From contig NZ_JAERRK010000007.1 in NCBI RefSeq assembly GCF_016741775.1, forward strand, positions 248,001 to 312,000: a DNA stretch of 64,000 bases, in the 5' to 3' direction. The number at the start of each line of letters is the position of its first letter. Position 1 is the first letter of the stretch. Below the pieces are notes generated by a model. That model saw only the letters and a program-made list of their open reading frames with translations. It had not been told where the DNA came from and made no database searches. Made by a program: the position numbers and the translations under genes. This stretch comes from Streptomyces actinomycinicus (GTDB lineage: Bacteria; Actinomycetota; Actinomycetes; Streptomycetales; Streptomycetaceae). Below, piece by piece: positions 59,876-64,000 of the stretch.

Positions 59876-60652
59876 TCAGGACTCGTGGAGGTGTTCGCGG
59901 TCCCCCATCACCACCACGGGATGGTCCGCCGGGTCCAGGGTGCGCAGGAGCTTCTTCATGCCGGCCTCGGGGACGGTGACGCAGGCCGAGGTGCCGTCGC
60001 CGTGGTCGAGGTGCAGCCAGATCCCGCCGCCCCTCTCCACGCCGTCCGGGCGGCTCCAGTCGAACGGCGGGGCGCCCTTCAGCCGGTTGTAGTCGATGGC
60101 GATGACGTAGTCGAAGTCGTGGGCGTGGGCCTCTTCCGGAAGGAGCATGGTCGAGTAGGCGTTGTCGTCCTGCCAGTACCTCAGCCGGCTCCCCGGGTCG
60201 GCGAGCGAGCCTCCCGCGTCCGTGAGCGTGAAGACGCCGACGGGACTGCGCTCGTCGTCCATGCTGTGGTCCTCGGTCCAGCCCAGCCTTCCGTTGTGGG
60301 CGGGCCAGCTCGCGGTCCGTACCCACGTCGGTCCCTGCTTCTGATAGAGCACGACAAGGCTGTCGGGAGACTCCTGGCCCTCGCCGTAGACGACCACCGC
60401 CTGTCTGGTGCCGGCCGGCACCTGACTCCACATCCGGTCTCCGACACCCGGGAGGCGACTGCCCACAGCCTGGCCGGGACGGGCGGACGCCGCGCCGGGC
60501 GCGCCACCGGGTGTCTTCCGCTCGGCTGCCTGGTCGCACGCCGCGGCGCCGGCCAGCAGGACGCCGCAGGCGAGCGCCGTGGATATGGCGTGACGCACTC
60601 CGCCGCGACGTACCGACCGAGGACAGGACCGGGGCACCGTGAACATCCGCAT
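59876..60652 (-). CDS. L,D-transpeptidase (YkuD-like) exported protein
   Basis: A 258-residue exported protein. An N-terminal signal (about residues 20-38, ISTALACGVLLAGAAAC) may be a lipoprotein signal with a weak lipobox. The catalytic region GGGIWLHLDHGDGTSACVTVP carries the His and Cys of the L,D-transpeptidase family in the form SACVT rather than the more usual HGCI. MDDERSPVGVFTLTDAGG is the upstream YkuD block. It should form 3-3 crosslinks or attach proteins to peptidoglycan. Confidence 0.85.
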   Translation of the reverse strand: MRMFTVPRSCPRSVRRGGVRHAISTALACGVLLAGAAACDQAAERKTPGGAPGAASARPGQAVGSRLPGVGDRMWSQVPAGTRQAVVVYGEGQESPDSLVVLYQKQGPTWVRTASWPAHNGRLGWTEDHSMDDERSPVGVFTLTDAGGSLADPGSRLRYWQDDNAYSTMLLPEEAHAHDFDYVIAIDYNRLKGAPPFDWSRPDGVERGGGIWLHLDHGDGTSACVTVPEAGMKKLLRTLDPADHPVVVMGDREHLHES

Positions 60653-60767
60653 GGTCAGGATCTTGTGGCGAGGCGGATCGCAGGCGCATCCGGACGCGGC
60701 ATCCGGCCCAACCGTTCACCCCGCCCAGCACGTGCTGATCGTGCCGGGCACGACGGCACGCCGTGAT

Positions 60768-61130
60768 CTACCGGGTGCCGTGGCCGTCGAGGAAGCGAAG
60801 CAGCACCGCGGCCTCGGCGCGGAGCCGCGCCACTCGTTCGGCGTGCGCCGGCGCGGTCAACTGCGCTGCGGCTTCGAGCCGTTCGGTGGCCTCGGCGCGC
60901 ACGATGTCCACCACGTTGCCCTCGTTCAGCTCGCGCCGCGCTGCCTCGGTCGCGCCCGCGCCCACCGGTGCCTGCTCGAGGGCCTGGCCACGTGCCCCGG
61001 CGTCGCCCACGGGAACCGCCTCCGCGTTGTCCAGGGCCGCGAGCGTCGCCCGCAAGGCGCTCACCGCAACTCTGTCGCGGGCGCGCATCGCTTCCGGCAG
61101 GGCCTGACGCATACGAACACGTAGGGACAT
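60768..61130 (-). CDS. GatB/YqeY-domain-like protein
   Basis: A 120-residue helical protein. MSLRVRMRQALPEAMRARDRV followed by SALRATLAALDNAEAV resembles the start of YqeY-type proteins related to the tail of GatB amidotransferase subunits; the usual length is about 150 residues, so it is short. Function in tRNA-related chemistry is only inferred. It stands alone on the minus strand. Confidence 0.7.
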   Translation of the reverse strand: MSLRVRMRQALPEAMRARDRVAVSALRATLAALDNAEAVPVGDAGARGQALEQAPVGAGATEAARRELNEGNVVDIVRAEATERLEAAAQLTAPAHAERVARLRAEAAVLLRFLDGHGTR

Positions 61131-61342
61131 GCGAGGACCCTATGGCCGTGCTTCCGGGCCCACAACGCAATATCGGTGTGCCACCGTGGGTACGCCAGAC
61201 CCCCTTCCGTTTCAGGCCGATCGCCGGTCCGGCCGTGAGCGATGTGCTCGGGCGGGTATCCGCTGCCTGTCCGCACGACGTGCGGATGGCTTCCCTTCCG
61301 GGAGGCGGACGGCTTCCCCTCCGGGGAGAGGAGAGACGGAGC

Positions 61343-61627
61343 ATGGGTATGGACGCGGCCAGGATCACCGCGAAGGTTCAGGGCAGGGACATCACCCTGG
61401 ACGGCCCCCTGTCGAGGGACGAGATCCGGGACAGGGTGTGGTGGTGGCAGGTCTCCGACGCCAGGACCTCCAAGGAGCGGGAGGACCGTCTCCACGAGTA
61501 CGACGACTCCCACCGGGACGTGATCGCCACTCTGGGCGGGTACTACGAGGTGTCCCCCGACCGCCACACGCCCGAGGCGGAGGCGTTGGTGGACCTGGTG
61601 TACACGGAGCTCAACCCGGACGCGTGA
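61343..61627 (+). CDS. Small acidic hypothetical protein
   Basis: A 94-residue protein: ITAKVQGRDITLDGPLSRDE, then VWWWQVSDARTSKEREDRLHEYDDSHRD and GGYYEVSPDRHTPEAEALVD. The Trp triplet is unusual. GAGAGGAGAG precedes the ATG; a second ATG two codons on is possible. Family not recognised. Confidence 0.65.
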   Translation: MGMDAARITAKVQGRDITLDGPLSRDEIRDRVWWWQVSDARTSKEREDRLHEYDDSHRDVIATLGGYYEVSPDRHTPEAEALVDLVYTELNPDA

Positions 61628-62006
61628 CACGGCGCTTCCGGTCCGCGGGACGCGTGAGTGGGGCACCGAGAGGCGCCGTCAGTGACCCAGCACCTGCTTC
61701 GCACCTCTTTCGACAGTTCAACATCAACTGCACATTCTCGCCGAGGTCGCCGTGCATCTTGCCCGCCCCTGCGGCAGGCGCCCCCACAGGGTTCCGGGCC
61801 GGCCGCACGAGGCCGCGCCCGCTGCATCCGTCCTGCGTGCGAACCGGTCGCAGCTCGGCGCCCACGTCCTGGGCCGGAACCGCTCCGCGAGGGCACTGCT
61901 GCGCAGCTGCTGCTTCGTTCGGGGCTATCGACCGCCGACGACCATTGAGTCGGCCGAATCGGGGCAGACGTGGCATGCGACCGGATGGCCGGTGGAGGAG
62001 GAGACA
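61628..62006. other. 379-bp intergenic region upstream of the HATPase gene
   Basis: No gene is visible. The right end has GGAGGAGGAGACA, the ribosome-binding site that sets the GTG start at 62007. Confidence 0.5.
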
Positions 62007-62429
62007 GTGGAACACGACTCGTCGCTGAAAGCCGTGGGGTGGGCGCGCTCGCTGCCGGTGAGCCGTGGGGTGAAGGAGGCCAGGGACTGGACGCGTGAGC
62101 ATCTGGCGGCGTTCGGCTGGACCCGGACGGCCCCCGATCTGGTGGACGCGGTGCTGGTGACCGTGTCCGAGCTGGTCACCAACGCCCACAAGCACGCGCA
62201 CAGCACGGCACAGTTGATCCTCACCTGGGATGTGGAATGTCTGCATGTGACCGTGCATGACTCCTCGGCCCAGCTGCCCGAGCAGCGCCGCGCGGATCCC
62301 GGTGCTCTGGGTGGGCGCGGCCTGCTGCTGGTCGATGCCCTCGCCGATGCGTGGGAGGTGCACCGCTGTCCGCGCGGCAAGGACGTCAGCGCCTGTTTTC
62401 AGCCGCCCTCCACCGCGACCGGCGCCTAG
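62007..62429 (+). CDS. HATPase anti-sigma factor-like (RsbW-type) ATP-binding protein
   Basis: A 140-residue GHKL ATPase. The N-box is VTVSELVTNAHKHAHS (about residues 50-65), and the G-box GGRGLLLVDALAD lies near 105-117. Such proteins bind and sequester sigma factors or phosphorylate STAS antagonists. GTG 62007 is chosen for its very strong Shine-Dalgarno. It converges with a STAS gene 32 bp away, its probable partner. Confidence 0.9.
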   Translation: MEHDSSLKAVGWARSLPVSRGVKEARDWTREHLAAFGWTRTAPDLVDAVLVTVSELVTNAHKHAHSTAQLILTWDVECLHVTVHDSSAQLPEQRRADPGALGGRGLLLVDALADAWEVHRCPRGKDVSACFQPPSTATGA

Positions 62430-62461
62430 CCGTGGCCGTCGGGCGTTGAGCAGGGTGCGCA

Positions 62462-62851
62462 TCAGGTGACGCCGGCGCCATCGTCCTCTTCCGCCCGCTG
62501 ATCTCCCGTCCGGGTCGGCGGGGTCGTGAGGTGGTCGAGGACGTTGGTGAGCTGGAGCATGCGCTCGAGCGTCGGCGGCCGGTTGTCCAGGTGCAGGCCG
62601 GCGCCGATGGCGCTGGTCCGACGGTGGATCATCAGCAGGGCGGTCAGCCCGGAGGAATCGATGAAGGTCATCTTGCCGAAGTCCAAGTGGACGTCCCTGA
62701 AGGGCGGGTGACCGGCCGACAGCTGTTCGCTGACCTCGCTGAGCAGTTCGTCGCTGGTCTCGTGGTCGAGTTCACCGCCGATGAGCACGGTCAGCGTGGT
62801 GGCCTCGCAGCGGACGGTGAGACTGAATTCGGTGGGCGGCAGGCTGCTCAT
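62462..62851 (-). CDS. STAS-domain anti-sigma factor antagonist
   Basis: A 129-residue STAS protein. The phospho-acceptor loop is MTFIDSSGLTALLMI (about residues 60-74), with the second Ser at the usual phosphorylation position; LTVLIGGELDHETSDEL is the N-terminal strand-turn. Its ATG overlaps the stop of the B12-binding gene (ATGA), so the two are translationally coupled. The HATPase gene converges from the other side. Confidence 0.92.
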   Translation of the reverse strand: MSSLPPTEFSLTVRCEATTLTVLIGGELDHETSDELLSEVSEQLSAGHPPFRDVHLDFGKMTFIDSSGLTALLMIHRRTSAIGAGLHLDNRPPTLERMLQLTNVLDHLTTPPTRTGDQRAEEDDGAGVT

Positions 62852-63927
62852 GCGCGGGCGCCGGGGACCGGGCGGACGGCGTACTCGGACAGGGCGGTGG
62901 AGCCCAGCTCGATCGTCTTCAGGGTGCGGGGGAAGTCGTGGAGCTGGCCGGCCAGGACGTCGAGGCCGCTCAGCAGCGAGTGGGCGGGGACGTTGCGAGC
63001 GGTGAGTATGTCGGCCGTCCAGGTCAGGAAGCCTGCGAACAGGCCGGGGTCATCGACGTAGAGGGCGGTGGTCAGGAAGTCGACCGTGTGGGCGATGTCC
63101 TCGGCCGTGCGCTCGAGCTGGGCGTCGCTGTACGTGCGCATGGCGGGGAAACGGCCCTCCAGGTCCACGAGTGTCTGCTTGACCAACTGCGGCCGTGACC
63201 GGGCGACCCACGTGTACTCCTGGTCGGCCAGGTGCGGCAGGTCGTCCACCGCGTGCCGGATCGCCGAAGTGTCCGGCCGCGGGATGCCCTGGTCCAGCAC
63301 GGCCACCGCCGCCCGCGCGTCGGCCGCCCACCGGTCGGCACGCAGCTTCTTCGCGTACCGGCCGCCGGGGCCGAAGGCCCGCCCGCCGGCCAGGACGGGG
63401 ACTCCGATGGCCTGGCAGGCGGTGATGGTGGCGTGTGCCGTCGGCAGATGGGTGGGCAGCGACCCGGACAACAGGACCGCGGCCGGGTTGGTCAGGTGCA
63501 GATGAGCGACCAGGTGCGGGGTGGGGGTCTGGGCGCCCAGGTAGTCCACGCGCCAGCCGTGCAGGGTGAGGACCTCGGCCACCAGCCGGGCGGGCAGCGC
63601 ATGCCATTCTCCGTCCACGCAGCTCACCACCACGCGACCCCGGTGGCCGGTGTTCCGGCGGCTGTCCGGACGGTGGGCCAGGGAGGCGATGACCCGCTCG
63701 TTGATGGCGGTGGCGGCATGCTCCTGGGCGACGGTGATACGGTCCGCGGCCCATTCGACGCCGACTCTTTCCTGAACGGGTGCGATCACATCGAGCAGCA
63801 GTGCTTCCTCGCTCGTTCCCTCGGCCAGTGCGTCGTGCACGACCCTGGCGGCGCCGTGTTCGTCGCCGTCGGACACGGCTTGCCACAACCGTTCCACCAC
63901 AGCGGTCGTCGCGACGGGCTCACTCAC
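62848..63927 (-). CDS. Cobalamin-binding sensor protein (CarH/LitR-like B12 module without HTH)
   Basis: A 359-residue protein. The helical cap contains W59-AADRITVAQ-E69-H70, the Wx9EH motif that identifies adenosylcobalamin light-sensing domains of CarH/LitR. The B12-binding Rossmann domain (about 97-225) has EWHALP (His109 as likely lower cobalt ligand, Gly of ExHxxG replaced by Pro), GWRVDYLGAQTPT and VLLSGSLP. No MerR DNA-binding domain is present; instead a C-terminal helical region (about 235-345) follows. It is coupled to a STAS gene, so output is probably via an anti-sigma switch. GTG 63927 overlaps an apparent upstream stop. Confidence 0.85.
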   Translation of the reverse strand: MSEPVATTAVVERLWQAVSDGDEHGAARVVHDALAEGTSEEALLLDVIAPVQERVGVEWAADRITVAQEHAATAINERVIASLAHRPDSRRNTGHRGRVVVSCVDGEWHALPARLVAEVLTLHGWRVDYLGAQTPTPHLVAHLHLTNPAAVLLSGSLPTHLPTAHATITACQAIGVPVLAGGRAFGPGGRYAKKLRADRWAADARAAVAVLDQGIPRPDTSAIRHAVDDLPHLADQEYTWVARSRPQLVKQTLVDLEGRFPAMRTYSDAQLERTAEDIAHTVDFLTTALYVDDPGLFAGFLTWTADILTARNVPAHSLLSGLDVLAGQLHDFPRTLKTIELGSTALSEYAVRPVPGARA

Positions 63928-64000
63928 TCGATCTGCTCCTCCCGGGCCGTCCGCCGCCCTGTCCGTCGGCGACGGTCGGCGCGCCGGCTTTCGGGGCGCT
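63924..64000 (-). CDS. Possible 3' end of an upstream gene (partial)
   Basis: A frame open from the window edge ends in AREEQIE and TGA (63924-63926), overlapping the GTG of the B12 gene. The GTGA coupling resembles operon structure, suggesting that the B12 gene is the second gene of an operon. Too little is visible to name it. Confidence 0.3.
   Translation of the reverse strand, partial: RPESRRADRRRRTGRRTAREEQIE

Noticed and set aside
57357..60766. Long plus-strand frames (527 and 614 codons) over the lipoprotein, SLT and L,D-transpeptidase genes
   Set aside because: The minus-strand genes have signal peptides and family motifs; the plus-strand products are low-complexity Val/Gly/Arg.

Overview
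The window is high-GC actinobacterial DNA with strong G/C third-codon bias. Its gene content points to Streptomyces or a close relative: a cvnABCD conservon, a 56-aa hydrophobic stress-type protein, an SCO2400-like zinc-ribbon protein, several PP2C/STAS/HATPase anti-sigma switch proteins, and starts that sit 6-8 bases after a -10 box (probable leaderless mRNAs). The single RNA gene is an initiator tRNA-fMet (32071-32147). No rRNA, CRISPR array, prophage or intact insertion sequence was seen, so this reads as a chromosomal region rich in accessory and regulatory genes.

Layout. 1-2.9 kb: a P-loop GTPase operon and a STAS protein. 3.2-5.2 kb: a flavodoxin-fold oxidoreductase divergent from an HTH regulator, then the hydrophobic protein. 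5.4-9.2 kb: HEAT-repeat protein, secreted I36-type inhibitor, and a cytochrome P450 followed by a 25-codon peptide gene that looks like a RiPP precursor. 9.4-11.2 kb: HPP membrane protein and a membrane PP2C phosphatase. 11.5-14.1 kb: a coupled set of amino-acid-type 2OG-Fe dioxygenase, GNAT acetyltransferase and AzlC/AzlD exporter. 14.4-21 kb: LysR regulator, alcohol dehydrogenase, NAD(P)-binding reductase, two wall/membrane proteins and a decayed PPOX gene. 21.7-26.4 kb: a ~1585-residue protein joining HTH, coiled coil, helical repeats, two lipoyl domains and a TerD domain.

26.5-34.6 kb: secreted proteins, a 90-bp MITE-like element, FG-GAP protein, D-Ala-D-Ala carboxypeptidase, cold-shock protein, tRNA-fMet and a cyclase-family hydrolase. 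34.7-41.6 kb: a 968-aa phosphatase/anti-sigma fusion, then an RbsABC-type sugar ABC transporter. 41.6-46.1 kb: stress and detoxification genes (CsbD-like, erythromycin-esterase-like, nitroreductase, VOC). 46.5-50.8 kb: the conservon, preceded by three 37-bp repeats. 51-55 kb: monooxygenase-like protein, YbdK-type carboxylate-amine ligase, second cold-shock gene, nucleoside deaminase. 55.4-57.2 kb: SDR divergent from a second HTH regulator around a 45-bp palindrome. 57.4-61.6 kb: cell-envelope lipoproteins, SLT-type lytic enzyme, L,D-transpeptidase. 61.6-64 kb: HATPase, STAS and a cobalamin-binding sensor with the Wx9EH motif of CarH-type photoreceptors.

Working together: signal transduction dominates (partner-switching modules, conservon, GTPase operon, B12 sensor), with envelope remodelling and small-molecule detoxification. 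The strongest candidates for undescribed biology are the P450/25-aa peptide pair (7.5-8.7 kb), the lipoyl-TerD giant protein (21.7-26.4 kb), the dioxygenase-GNAT-AzlCD operon (11.5-14.1 kb) and the B12-STAS-HATPase locus (62-64 kb).
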